Numbered from the stretch's first letter, positions 9,151-17,138 are shown. The stretch: 64,000 bases of DNA from Wenzhouxiangella sp. XN79A (GCF_012272825.1 NZ_JAAWWS010000140.1:1-64000), one strand, 5' to 3'. A program made the numbers and translations. The notes: generated by a model not told the origin, from the letters alone.

Positions 9151-10321
9151 GCGTTTTGGCGTTTCGGAAGAAAATTCTCCAGACGCGAGTGTCCGATTGC
9201 GCTAGACACAGCAAACAGGACCATTGCCGTCGATTCCGCCGCCCGCAGCAAGACCGCGTCCTGCCCGTCCCTGAAACGGGTCGATCGGACAGGCCGGGCG
9301 ATCCTCCACGGCAAGAAGGGCGTGATCGACGACCGCCTGCCGCCGATTCTCGAGCGGCTGAAGGCTCGTCCCGAAGGCGTGGTGGAGTTCCTGTCCAGGC
9401 CGCAGCGGCGGCGCGCACCGAACGTGATGGGACCGGTGCAAGCGCTGAAGGAACGCTCGCAGGAATTCGGACGAAAATTCCTGAAAGGCCGCGCCACGGC
9501 TGCATTGCTGTTCGGGCAGACCGGCCCCCTCCAAAACGCCCCTGCCCGCTTCGCCGAGCGTTTTGTCGTGCCCTGAGATCGGCGGAACCGCTGTTCCGCG
9601 ACCCGAAATCACCCGTACAGGCTCAAAGCGAGGTTGTTTCATCGATTTTGATTGCTTGACGGCGGCATTCCTGGCTGCCGGTCGAACGATCGTCGTCTCT
9701 CAATGCAGGGGTGCCCGAATTTTCCCCACTAGCAGTCCGCAGATCATGTGGTGAAAAACATATCCCGCTCCGTCCTCCTCCTGGGTGTGTATGGAAAATT
9801 CCCACCGGGCCTGCCCCTGGTGCCTGACCCGGGAGGCCGGGCGACCGATCCCGCGCCCCGGGCCGGTCGATGGCTAACCATTTGTTGGAAAGGCGCTCGT
9901 GATCAGACTCAGATGCGCCTTCCCTTTCGATGGGTGTCCGCGCTTCTTAGCGAATGATCTTCGCCTCTCAATGCATGGGTGTCCGGGTTTTTGTTCCCTG
10001 TCGATGGGTGTCTGCGCTTTTGGCAAACATGCGTCTAGCGCACCAAACGCAGGGGAGTCTCGTCAACCTAGATCAATTCCGGGCGCCGATCCCATGCATT
10101 GCGAGTAGTTATCGACCCTATTTTGATGCTTGTCGAGGCCCTTGTGTTGCGGACTACCGAGGCGTAGATGCGGCCCACACAGGACGCAATCCCAACCTGC
10201 CGCGAGCGGTGCTGGACTTACCGTGGAAATGCAATCTGGGGCGATGCCCTGCACTGCCTCAAACGTAATTTAATCTGCTATCCATCCCCACAGCATATGA
10301 ACTTCTGAAGAGCTAGATTCC
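9151..10321. other. Gene-poor stretch at the edge of an AT-richer island
   Basis: No gene can be supported here. An 84-codon open frame at 9322-9576 (plus) begins MIDDRLPPILERLKARPEG and could continue upstream without a start; it has no recognisable family and no good ribosome site. A perfect 7-bp hairpin (GCGGAAC...GTTCCGC) lies at 9582-9600. From about 9640 base composition becomes more AT-rich than the flanking genes, and several degenerate copies of a GGGTGTCCG motif occur. The stretch looks like decayed accessory DNA. Confidence 0.45.
9701..10018. repeat. Scattered degenerate copies of a (A)TGGGTGTCCG motif
   Basis: Related words occur at 9701 (CAATGCAGGGGTGCCCG), 9781 (CTGGGTGTGTATGG), 9931 (TGGGTGTCCGCGCTT), 9971 (ATGCATGGGTGTCCGGG) and 10001 (TCGATGGGTGTCTGCG), mostly followed by a T-rich run. 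Spacing is irregular (about 30-80 bp, with a larger gap between the second and third). They could be remnants of an insertion sequence end or of a tandem array. Confidence 0.4.
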
Positions 10322-10765
10322 TTAACCATCCGGTTTTCGGAAGATGCGCTTCATTACAACGTAGCTAAGTGCAGAAGCAACCAACAGAATCCAGCCTATA
10401 CCTGAGCCAGCGCTGGGAAATCCAAAAAACGAAGCATACAGGCTCATTGAACTAACGTAATGGTCTGCAAAAAGAAACGCAGATAATCCCAAAGAAAGCA
10501 ATACAGAAACAGCAAAGATAACAATGCTCTCTTTCTTGGCTGAAAACGCTAGGAAGAGCAACACATACTGCGCCGGCAACTGAAATGATATGACTCTCCA
10601 TATGACGTTTGAAATTGCCACAGAAAAGGCAAAATTAAACCCTTCGCCGAAGCGAATGGAGTGGACAAGGACGAAAATCAACGTAAAGAGAAAAATTTCG
10701 ATTACCGAATACCCAAACAGTCTCGCGACGCCATATTTCAAACTGTTGCACACGTCTTTGATCAT
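10322..10765 (-). CDS. Small polytopic membrane protein, candidate immunity protein
   Basis: A 147-residue protein with about four hydrophobic segments (for example IEIFLFTLIFVLVHSI near residue 22 and IVIFAVSVLLSLGLSAFLFA near residue 80) and a basic C-terminus. I recognise no family. Its ATG overlaps the stop of the upstream Rhs-type gene by 4 bp (ATGA), the usual tight coupling of a polymorphic toxin and its immunity gene. The gene is clearly more AT-rich than the core genes around it, suggesting transfer. If it is an immunity protein, a membrane location would suggest that the toxin acts at or through the membrane. That role rests on position only. Confidence 0.6.
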   Translation of the reverse strand: MIKDVCNSLKYGVARLFGYSVIEIFLFTLIFVLVHSIRFGEGFNFAFSVAISNVIWRVISFQLPAQYVLLFLAFSAKKESIVIFAVSVLLSLGLSAFLFADHYVSSMSLYASFFGFPSAGSGIGWILLVASALSYVVMKRIFRKPDG

Positions 10766-12324
10766 CGATTTCTCTCAAAAATCATCATTGACTGACCGAG
10801 CCTCACTCTGCTTTCCTGGTTAAAGAAATTCATTCCGGCGCCCCCATCAGCAGCAGTGAGCGCTGCACCAAGCCTTGGATTAGTCGCAAACATAGACAGA
10901 CGCAACGGTGACGAAAAAGAGGCGTTGATGTGGCCTTGCTCAAAGAATCCGGGTTCATTTGTATCGAGATAGTTCTGCACTAGAGTCTGCTCTCGGTCAA
11001 CTAGAGCGAAGTCCAAAGCTTGCCCCTGTGCACCCTGACCGGCCCAGCCTCCTGAGATTACTTGAGCAAACGTTCTGACATTATGCAACAACAAGTCTTG
11101 GCCCAACCCATTCAGATAGTCCGCCACCGCGATATCAGGTGCACTTCCAAACGCTCGGTTCAAATCAGCCGCAACGCGGAACCAAACGGCGTCGATTCCC
11201 AAAGCAGAAATCGCCTTATCCATCATGAAATATACGTTGCTTCGAATGCCGAACCCTGAATGCTCTGTCAACGTATCTGAATCCGAGTTGCCGCAAGAGC
11301 CGCCTGAACACTGATTAAGGATGAACTGCATCGCGGATGTAATAGCGCCATTTGCAAAGTCTCCACCACTGATCTCGGAAACCGTGCCACCAATCAGCGC
11401 ACTCACTACGGCCCCATCAGCAACACCAAAATTAGCGCCAATAAATGGAGCGGCGGACGAGCTGGCAGCTGAAGAGACAAACCCATGCCCAAACTTCCCG
11501 CCCTGCATATCCGCCGTGATTCCACCCACGGTGCCGTGGGCCACAATCTTGGCCGCGTAACCGGCCTTCGATAGCTTGCCAACAAAGTTTCCCTGCGCCC
11601 AGTCGAAATTCGCCAAGCCTCGCCCGATCCCGAATGAGGCGACCGACGTAAACGCACCGGTCTTCGCCCCTTTCCAGGTTCCAGAGGTTACCGCACCGGA
11701 TACCGCGCCGCCAACAGCCACATACGCGGCGGCCTGTATAGCGCCATACTTTACGAGCAATGATCCTGCGGCTCCTCCAGTCGCCGTCGCGATCATCACG
11801 CTCATTCCAATATTCACGAAATCCCCGAGACTGAAATAGCCGCTCGGGTCCGTGTATCGCAGCGGGTTGTTGTGGACGTAGGTGTAGCGGTTGAGCGTCG
11901 TCGTGCTCTCCAGGAACGGGTCGGCCTGGAGGAAGCGGCCGAGCATCGGGTCGTAAATGCGGCCGTTCATGTTGATGATGCCGTGGTCGTCGTGGTGCTC
12001 GTGACCGGTGAACCCGCGCGGGGTTAACGACGTCATCTGGGCGATCCAGTCCGGGGGCGCGAGGCTCGCCCAGGCGTTCCAGCTCGCACTCGGCCCTGTC
12101 AACGGGTCGGACCGCCGGCCCCAGGGGTCGAACGCCATCCTGGCCACGACCGCGCCGTTCGCGTCGGTGTAGGCGACGATCGAGCCCTGGTGGTCCGTAT
12201 GCTGGAACAGCATGCCCGACCACATCGCGGTTCCCAGCCGCTCCAGACGCTCAAGGCCGACCCCGGCGACCGGTCGCCGGGCCTCGGTCCATTCAGCGTC
12301 GTTGGCCCTGTCGGTACCGAACAA
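10762..12324 (-). CDS. Truncated Rhs-family protein with C-terminal toxin-like tip
   Basis: A 520-residue frame with a TTG start at 12324; the same frame is open 27 codons further upstream without a convincing start. Residues about 40-165 are a typical Rhs C-terminal core: HTDHQGSIVAYTDANG, FDPWGRR, YDPMLGRFLQADPF and NRYTYVHNNPLRYTDPSGY. The last is the DPxG junction at which Rhs proteins switch to a variable tip. A glycine/alanine-rich linker follows, then a unique tip of about 190 residues with no toxin motif I know. The thousands of residues of upstream YD repeats and any secretion signal are missing, so this is an orphan tip or a remnant. Its stop overlaps the start of the membrane protein downstream. 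Confidence 0.75.
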   Translation of the reverse strand: MFGTDRANDAEWTEARRPVAGVGLERLERLGTAMWSGMLFQHTDHQGSIVAYTDANGAVVARMAFDPWGRRSDPLTGPSASWNAWASLAPPDWIAQMTSLTPRGFTGHEHHDDHGIINMNGRIYDPMLGRFLQADPFLESTTTLNRYTYVHNNPLRYTDPSGYFSLGDFVNIGMSVMIATATGGAAGSLLVKYGAIQAAAYVAVGGAVSGAVTSGTWKGAKTGAFTSVASFGIGRGLANFDWAQGNFVGKLSKAGYAAKIVAHGTVGGITADMQGGKFGHGFVSSAASSSAAPFIGANFGVADGAVVSALIGGTVSEISGGDFANGAITSAMQFILNQCSGGSCGNSDSDTLTEHSGFGIRSNVYFMMDKAISALGIDAVWFRVAADLNRAFGSAPDIAVADYLNGLGQDLLLHNVRTFAQVISGGWAGQGAQGQALDFALVDREQTLVQNYLDTNEPGFFEQGHINASFSSPLRLSMFATNPRLGAALTAADGGAGMNFFNQESRVRLGQSMMIFERNR

Positions 12325-12431
12325 TCGGCTGCACCCTGACTTCGCGACGGCCCCAGCCTGCCAGCACCGCCGCCCGATGTCAGTAGGAAATCGACCCGGC
12401 TGCCCTTAGGAAATCTACGCAGTACGCGCGG

Positions 12432-12620
12432 GGGATTTTCTGACCCGAGAAAGAAGGTCCAAGGCGGTGGGTTTTCAGACACGTTTACGCGCGAGTTTCC
12501 GGACCGGTCCACGCGGGCGAGAGGATCGAGTTTTCGGAAGCCAGAAAAAAGGCCCCGACGGCCGAGTTTTTGGGAGCCGTAAAAAAGGGGAACAGCTGGG
12601 TTTCTGGAGGCGTTGACGCG
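12432..12620. repeat. Tandem degenerate ~35-bp repeats behind the Rhs fragment
   Basis: Imperfect copies begin near 12432, 12469, 12528, 12564 and 12598, about 34-37 bp apart, with an extra partial copy near 12493. Each has a GRGTTTTCNGA-type core; the clearest pair is GAGTTTTCGGAAGCCAGAAA at 12528 and GAGTTTTTGGGAGCCGTAAA at 12564. In one minus-strand frame they encode a rough 12-residue SENPP-like repeat, but no start or ribosome site supports a gene. The stretch 12325-12806 otherwise shows no gene. Confidence 0.5.
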
Positions 12621-12806
12621 TGCGGCCCATTTGAACAATTTTTGCGCACGTTAGGGGCGATGGTTTGTTGCACAAGCACGCGCGCGGGAACCAAAAAAAA
12701 GCCCGGCACAGTGACCGGGCTCTTGGTTGGTGCATTTCAGGGATGGCGGGCCGGATGGTGGGACGAAACCCAAACCGGCCCTAAGCCCCTGATTCTGCAA
12801 CCTAGT

Positions 12807-12899
12807 TGGCGGAGAGAGAGGGATTCGAACCCTCGATAGGGCTATAAACCCTATACTCCCTTAGCAGGGGAGCGCCTTCAGCCACTCGGCCATCTCTCC
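12807..12899 (-). tRNA. tRNA-Ser (GCT)
   Basis: Read on the minus strand it starts GGAGAGATGGCCGAGTGG and ends with GGTTCGAATCC, the acceptor strand and an encoded CCA. The long variable arm (GGGTTTATAGCCC) is typical of tRNA-Ser. The anticodon GCT is at 12863-12865 on the plus strand, as AGC, and reads AGC/AGU codons. Its 3' end faces the AT-rich Rhs region. Confidence 0.95.
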
Positions 12900-13005
12900 G
12901 TGAACCGTTGAATTGTCAGTCTAGCCGTTCCGGCGGCGCCTCGCGTAGAGGCCTTGGAAACGGTCGTCGGCACGGCGCGAAGGCAGCCATCCGAGCGGAC
13001 TTCTA

Positions 13006-13011
13006 ATTATA
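13006..13011 (-). promoter_or_regulatory. Candidate -10 element for tRNA-Ser
   Basis: A perfect TATAAT on the minus strand, about 107 bp before the tRNA 5' end in otherwise GC-rich sequence. No convincing -35 is visible at 16-18 bp, so only the -10 is proposed. Confidence 0.35.
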
Positions 13012-13090
13012 ACGGCGAAGAACCGGGAATGCGACCGGTCTGGGGCACGATTCCCTGACGCGCGCGCCGGAATTTGCGACAATATCGACT

Positions 13091-13202
13091 GGTGGCCCTC
13101 TTCGGTCTCCCCGCACCACGACCCCGTGAACCCCGTCAGGCCCGGAAGGGAGCAGCGGCAGCGGGTGATGTGGGTGACGGGATCGGGCGGTTGGGGGTCA
13201 CC
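13091..13202 (+). ncRNA. ffs: 4.5S signal recognition particle RNA
   Basis: Contains the SRP domain IV signature GTCAGGCCCGGAAGGGAGCAGC, here centred on the GGAA tetraloop and the conserved AGCAG at 13135-13156. The outer ends pair: GGTGGCCCTC at 13091 with GGGGGTCACC at 13193-13202, closing a single long hairpin of 112 nt, the usual size of gammaproteobacterial 4.5S RNA. The RNA binds Ffh and targets inner-membrane proteins to SecYEG through FtsY. A strong stem (GCGGGCCGG/CCGGCCCGC, 13225-13249) lies downstream but has no T run. From there to 13470 no gene is seen. Confidence 0.93.
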
Positions 13203-13481
13203 TCTCCTTCTTCTTCGCTCGATCGCGGGCCGGTTCTCTGCCGGCCCGCGGTCGTTGCGGCGTGGGCCGTCCTGCGGGACGGCCTACTGATCTTTCCTAC
13301 AACCCCCCGCTGTCCGGCGGGGTCCGGATGCGGCGATTTCCGACAGCACGGCGCGGCGGTTTCCGATGGTCGCGGGCCGGCCGGATCGACAGACTGGTTC
13401 GCGAGGTGACCGGCACGAGGCCGGCGCCCGATTCGAAACCGAACCGATCCATCGATCATCGACATCCGAAGGAGAATCATC

Positions 13482-13772
13482 ATGTTCAAGAACCTCATGC
13501 TGGCCCTGGTCCTGGCCCTTTCGCTGAACGCGACGGCGCTGGCCGACGAGAACGCGCAGGTCGACGTCAACACCGCCACCGCCGAGCAGCTGGCCGAGAC
13601 GCTGGTCGGCGTCGGCGAGTCCAAGGCCGAGGCGATCGTGGCCTATCGCGAGGCCAACGGCCCGTTCCGCCACATCGACGAGCTGATCAACGTCCGCGGC
13701 ATCGGCATGGCCACGGTCGACAACAACCGCGAGCGCATCCGCCTGGGGATGGGCGACGACGGCAACGGTTGA
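13482..13772 (+). CDS. ComEA-family secreted helix-hairpin-helix protein
   Basis: A 96-residue protein with a signal peptide (MFKNLMLALVLALSLNATALA) and one tandem helix-hairpin-helix unit: VDVNTATAEQLAETLVGVG and FRHIDELINVRGIGMATVDN. This matches the short ComEA-like proteins of Gram-negatives, which bind DNA in the periplasm and help pull transforming DNA across the outer membrane. It lacks the N-terminal membrane anchor of Bacillus ComEA, as is usual in this group. The start ATG has AAGGAGAA about 8 bp upstream. No other competence gene is adjacent, so a role in uptake is inferred from the family only. Confidence 0.85.
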   Translation: MFKNLMLALVLALSLNATALADENAQVDVNTATAEQLAETLVGVGESKAEAIVAYREANGPFRHIDELINVRGIGMATVDNNRERIRLGMGDDGNG

Positions 13773-13902
13773 CGCCGCTTCCTCCGGCGTCGGGGCGCGC
13801 CGCTTCTGCCGACGGCGCGCCCCACTCTCCAGCCCGGGCCGAGGGGCTCGGGGTCTTGAGCGGTCGGACACCTTCCTTCCCCAGGTGCCTGATCGGACTC
13901 GG

Positions 13903-13937
13903 AATTCCGCCCGGCTTCGCGTCGGGCGGAATTTTTT
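13903..13937 (+). terminator. Strong rho-independent terminator
   Basis: A perfect 11-bp stem AATTCCGCCCG/CGGGCGGAATT around a 9-base loop, followed by TTTT. It isolates the SOS promoter of imuA from upstream transcription. Two further GC hairpins without T runs lie at 13771-13791 and 13792-13823. Confidence 0.8.
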
Positions 13938-13965
13938 CACCGCGCGGTTCTCGGAATCTGAGAAA

Positions 13966-13981
13966 CTGTACATCCATACAG
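13966..13981 (+). promoter_or_regulatory. LexA (SOS) box of imuAB
   Basis: CTGT-ACATCCAT-ACAG is a perfect match to the gammaproteobacterial LexA operator CTGT-N8-ACAG and lies 30 bp before the imuA start. It predicts induction of imuAB by DNA damage. Confidence 0.85.
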
Positions 13982-14010
13982 TCTCTCCAGACCCCTGCAG
14001 GAGAACCGCC

Positions 14011-14697
14011 ATGCCCCCGACTTCGACCGTCTACGCCAGCACCCGCCCGATTTCGCTGGACCACCTGCTGGCCGACCGCGACGACCTGTGGCGCGGCCGC
14101 CGGCGCCGGCCGGCCCCGGCCCGCTCGACCGGCCACGCCGCGCTGGACGCCCAGCTGCCGACCGGCGGCTGGGCACGCGGCAAGCTGACCGAGCTGGTGC
14201 CCGACCGGGCCGGCGGCGGCGAGCTGGACCTGCTGCTGCCCTGCCTGGCCGAGTGCACCCGCGAGGGCCGCTCGGTGGTGTTCGCCTCACCGCCGCTGGT
14301 GCCCTGCCCGCAGCGGCTGCACCGGGCCGGCGTGGACCTGGCCCGGGTGCTGGTGGTGCGCGCGCCCGACCACGCGCTGTGGGCCGCCGAGCAGTGCCTG
14401 AAGAGCGGGTTGTGCGGCGCGGTGGTGGCCTGGCCGCAGCGTGCCCAGGTCAACGAGCGCGCCATGCGTCGACTGCAGCTGGCCGCCGAGAACGGCGAGG
14501 CGCCGCTGTTCGTCTGCTACCCGCCCGGCTGCCCGGCGCCGCCGTCGCTGGCCGCGCTGCGGCTGGCGGTGCACGCCGGCGGCGAGCTCGAGGTGCTGCG
14601 CAGCGCCCAGGGGCCGGGCGCGGGGCCGATCCGGCTGGCGCCGGACAACGTGGTGCCGCTGGCCGCGCGCCGCCGCGCGCTCGAAGCCCGCGCCTGA
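14011..14697 (+). CDS. imuA: Translesion synthesis accessory protein ImuA
   Basis: A 228-residue protein of the ImuA (SulA/RecA-like) family. The start is fixed by CAGGAGAA 6 bp upstream and by the LexA box at 13966. The region around GGWARGKLTELVPDRAGGGELDLLLP (about residues 51-76) follows the degenerate RecA-like N-terminal pattern of ImuA, and GLCGAVVAWPQ and the run of arginines in the second half fit the family. ImuA, ImuB and the DnaE2 polymerase form the SOS mutasome in many bacteria that lack UmuDC; ImuA connects it to RecA. imuB follows after 13 bp. No dnaE2 is next to the pair in this window. Confidence 0.85.
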   Translation: MPPTSTVYASTRPISLDHLLADRDDLWRGRRRRPAPARSTGHAALDAQLPTGGWARGKLTELVPDRAGGGELDLLLPCLAECTREGRSVVFASPPLVPCPQRLHRAGVDLARVLVVRAPDHALWAAEQCLKSGLCGAVVAWPQRAQVNERAMRRLQLAAENGEAPLFVCYPPGCPAPPSLAALRLAVHAGGELEVLRSAQGPGAGPIRLAPDNVVPLAARRRALEARA

Positions 14698-14710
14698 GCG
14701 GGTCGATGGA

Positions 14711-16153
14711 GTGCGCAGAACCGTCCATAACGCCGCGCTCTGGACCGGCGTCGTCTGTCCCCGGCTGGCGCTGGAAGGCGCCGGCCGGATGCGCGCGCCC
14801 GGCAATGATGCGGCCGAGCGGCCGCGCGCGGCGCACGACACGATCGGCGGCCAGCTCCGGCTGGTCGCGGTCGACGAGGTCGCGGCACGGATGGGGGTGC
14901 GCACCGGGCAGGCCTTGACCGACGCGCTGGCCATTGCGCCAACGCTGGACAGCCAGCCGCGCGACCGGCGGGCCGAAGCCGCGTGGCTGGAAGACCTGGC
15001 GCTGGTCGCCTACGGCTTCAGCCACCAGGTGGCGCTGACCGGCGACGGCGTGGTGCTGGAGGTCGGCGGCAGCCGCCGGCTGCACGGGCCGCTGGACACG
15101 CTGCTGGCCTCGCTCGAGGAGGCCCTGGCGCCGCTGGGCATGACGACCGTGCTGGGCGTGGCGCCGGTGGCCGCGGCGGCCGGGCTGATGGCGCGGGCCG
15201 GCGCGCGCGCCGAGACCCCGGACGAACTGGAGCGCCGGCTGGCCGACTGGCCGATCGAGCGGCTGGAGCTGGCCCCGGCCGAGCGCCGCAAGCTGGCCGG
15301 GCTGGGGCTGAAGAGGGTCCGCGACCTGGTCGCGCTACCGCGCTTCGAGCTCGACCGCCGGCTCGGCCAGGGCGTGGGCCGCTACCTCGATCAGCTGCGC
15401 GGCCGGCTGGACACCCCGCTGGTCTACTGGCAGCCGCCGGAGACCTTCTCCCGCCTCGTCGAGCTGCCGGTGCCGGTGCGCCGCACGGAAGCCCTGGTCT
15501 TCGTCCTGAACCGCGTGCTCGACGGGCTGGAGCACTGGCTGCGGGTCCGAGACGAACGGCTGACCGCGCTGCACGTGACGCTGTTTCCCGAGGACCAGGG
15601 GCCGAAGATCGCCTTCTCCGCCGGACTCGGCCAGCCGGGCTTCCAGCGCGATAGATTGCTGGAGATTCTCCGGCTCAAGCTCGAGCCGGTCCGGATCACC
15701 GCCGACATCGAGCGGCTGAAGGTCGAGGCCGACAGCGTGAGCGGCCAGCGCCCGCCGCAGGCCGATCTCTGGTCCGGCACCAACATCAACGACGCCTGGC
15801 CCGCCCTGCTCGACCGGCTCGGCGCCCGGATCGGCGAGGATGGCCTGTGCGGCGTGGCGCCGAAGTCCGACCACCGCCCCGAGAAGGCCTGGGCCTGGAC
15901 GAAGCCGGGCACCACCGCCGTGGCCGAAGACACGCCGGAACGCCCGGCCTGGCTGCTGCCCGAGCCGCGCCCCTGCCGCATCGACGCACTCCGCCTGATC
16001 GACGGCCCCGAGCGCATCGAGACCGGCTGGTGGGACGGCCAGGACTGCCGCCGCGACTACTGGGTGGCCCACGACGAACGCGGCCACAGGCTCTGGGTCT
16101 TCCGCGAATACAAACCGCGCGACGGGTGGTTCGTGCACGGGGTGTTTGGGTAA
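14711..16153 (+). CDS. imuB: ImuB, catalytically inactive Y-family polymerase homologue
   Basis: I take GTG 14711 as start; it gives 480 residues and brings LWTGVVCPRLALEGAGR to the N-terminus, where ImuB proteins have LWLALRLPRLPLE. The Y-family fold is visible (VLEVGGSRRLHGPLDTLLASL, VLGVAPVAAAAGLMARA, and the thumb HhH LAGLGLKRVRDLVALPRFEL), but the acidic catalytic residues are missing: the N-terminal site has no aspartate and VLEVGGS replaces the SxDE site. ImuB acts as the hub that binds the beta clamp, ImuA and DnaE2. It is coupled to imuA under the same LexA box. There is no clear Shine-Dalgarno, so the start is the weakest part of the call. Confidence 0.82.
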   Translation: MRRTVHNAALWTGVVCPRLALEGAGRMRAPGNDAAERPRAAHDTIGGQLRLVAVDEVAARMGVRTGQALTDALAIAPTLDSQPRDRRAEAAWLEDLALVAYGFSHQVALTGDGVVLEVGGSRRLHGPLDTLLASLEEALAPLGMTTVLGVAPVAAAAGLMARAGARAETPDELERRLADWPIERLELAPAERRKLAGLGLKRVRDLVALPRFELDRRLGQGVGRYLDQLRGRLDTPLVYWQPPETFSRLVELPVPVRRTEALVFVLNRVLDGLEHWLRVRDERLTALHVTLFPEDQGPKIAFSAGLGQPGFQRDRLLEILRLKLEPVRITADIERLKVEADSVSGQRPPQADLWSGTNINDAWPALLDRLGARIGEDGLCGVAPKSDHRPEKAWAWTKPGTTAVAEDTPERPAWLLPEPRPCRIDALRLIDGPERIETGWWDGQDCRRDYWVAHDERGHRLWVFREYKPRDGWFVHGVFG

Positions 16154-16231
16154 AAAACAGGGGAAAGGGGAGAGGGGGAAGGGACGAGTAAAGGCGAGCC
16201 GACCCCTCTGCGCCCGACCCGCCCCTGCCCT

Positions 16232-16513
16232 CACTCGTGGGCCATGCGGCAAATCAGGTGACACTCAGCCGTCGCACCCGCGTCGTATGCAAGTCGCGCG
16301 AGTGGAGGCGTCCTTGCCGGGCCGTCAAGCGAGCGGAACGCAGCATACGGTGCGGGTGCGACGGCCCTTCGGGAGTCACTGTGCCGGCACGACTCGGCGT
16401 TGCGTTTCTTGGCAAGGAAGCGGCCACTCCCTGCGAAACGCCCCTTGATTCGCGCCGGCACAGTGGCTTTGAGCGTTACCTGATTTCCTGATTTGTCGCA
16501 TGGCCCACTAGTG
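16232..16513. mobile_element. MITE-like 282-bp inverted-repeat element
   Basis: The ends 16232-16258 and 16487-16513 are 27-bp inverted repeats with 25 matches (left CACTCGTGGGCCATGCGGCA, right complement CACTAGTGGGCCATGCGACA). Inside are two further near-perfect inverted pairs: GCCGTCGCACCCGC...GTATGC with its complement about 80 bp later, and CACTGTGCCGGC with its complement about 75 bp later. If the end is set at TGGGCC, the flanks are CTCG and CTAG, a possible 4-bp target duplication of the CTAG type used by IS5-like elements. There is no coding capacity. Confidence 0.6.
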
Positions 16514-16537
16514 GCGGACGGACCGTGTGAGCTACAA

Positions 16538-16567
16538 AGAAAACGCCCCGGTTGAACCCGGGGCGTT
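16538..16567 (-). terminator. Rho-independent terminator of the secreted hypothetical gene
   Basis: On the minus strand AACGCCCCGG and CCGGGGCGTT form a perfect 10-bp stem followed by TTCTTT. It lies about 25 bp after the stop codon at 16593. Confidence 0.8.
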
Positions 16568-16592
16568 CGGAACCTTGCGGCGTCAACGGCCA

Positions 16593-17138
16593 TCAAGGCT
16601 CTTGCAAGGGGAAGGTCATCCGGAAATGCACGGTATTACCGTTGCAGTACACACTTCCACTGGGAAGGATATCCGTTCGCGGGTTCTGCTGTGTGGGATA
16701 GGTGCCCGTCCCTTCACCATTGACGAAAAGCTGACCACTCGAACAATGCAGGGAAATACCACCGGCCTTGCCCGAAGTCGCTACATGAACTTCCACGGCA
16801 CTGAACCATTTCGTCGAGGGATCGAACGACAGCCAGTCGGTTTGAACGACTACGCCCGACTCGCCGCGAAGCACCACATCACCCTGGAAATTCAGCAGCG
16901 CAGGCTGTATGTCCGTTTTCTCCAGGTCTGCTTCTCTGTAAATGACCGTGGAGCGCTCGGACAGAACGTCCACCGTGGACTTTGCATCCAGCACAACAGT
17001 GACCGAGCTATCACGCATCTCGACCACGGAAGCGGAGTACTCTTCCGCCATGGTCGCGCTTGAGATCAAGAAAAGACTGCCGACGACTGCCGCGCAGACA
17101 CTTCTTCGAACGACATTTTCAGTATCGAAAGACGTCAT
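16593..17138 (-). CDS. Secreted hypothetical protein
   Basis: A 181-residue protein starting at ATG 17138, 9 bp after GAGGAGAG, with a signal peptide (VVRRSVCAAVVGSLFLISSATMAEE). The mature part is rich in beta-strand-like stretches (SASVVEMRDSSVTVVLDAK, GDVVLRGESGVVVQTDWLSF) and contains two cysteines late in the chain that could form a disulfide (HCSSGQ, VYCNGN). I recognise no family. It is more AT-rich than its neighbours, stands alone between a terminator and a divergent peptidase gene, and lies 80 bp from a MITE-like element, so it may be a recent acquisition. Confidence 0.7.
   Translation of the reverse strand: MTSFDTENVVRRSVCAAVVGSLFLISSATMAEEYSASVVEMRDSSVTVVLDAKSTVDVLSERSTVIYREADLEKTDIQPALLNFQGDVVLRGESGVVVQTDWLSFDPSTKWFSAVEVHVATSGKAGGISLHCSSGQLFVNGEGTGTYPTQQNPRTDILPSGSVYCNGNTVHFRMTFPLQEP

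Noticed and set aside
9322-9576. 84-codon plus-strand candidate gene
   Set aside because: No ribosome site, no recognisable family and location in decayed intergenic DNA; mentioned only inside the stretch description.
12475-12735. 86-codon minus-strand frame with a 12-residue repeat
   Set aside because: The apparent repeat protein follows from the degenerate 35-bp DNA repeats; no start context.
13225-13249. Terminator directly after the 4.5S RNA
   Set aside because: The stem is strong but no T run follows, so a rho-independent terminator cannot be claimed.
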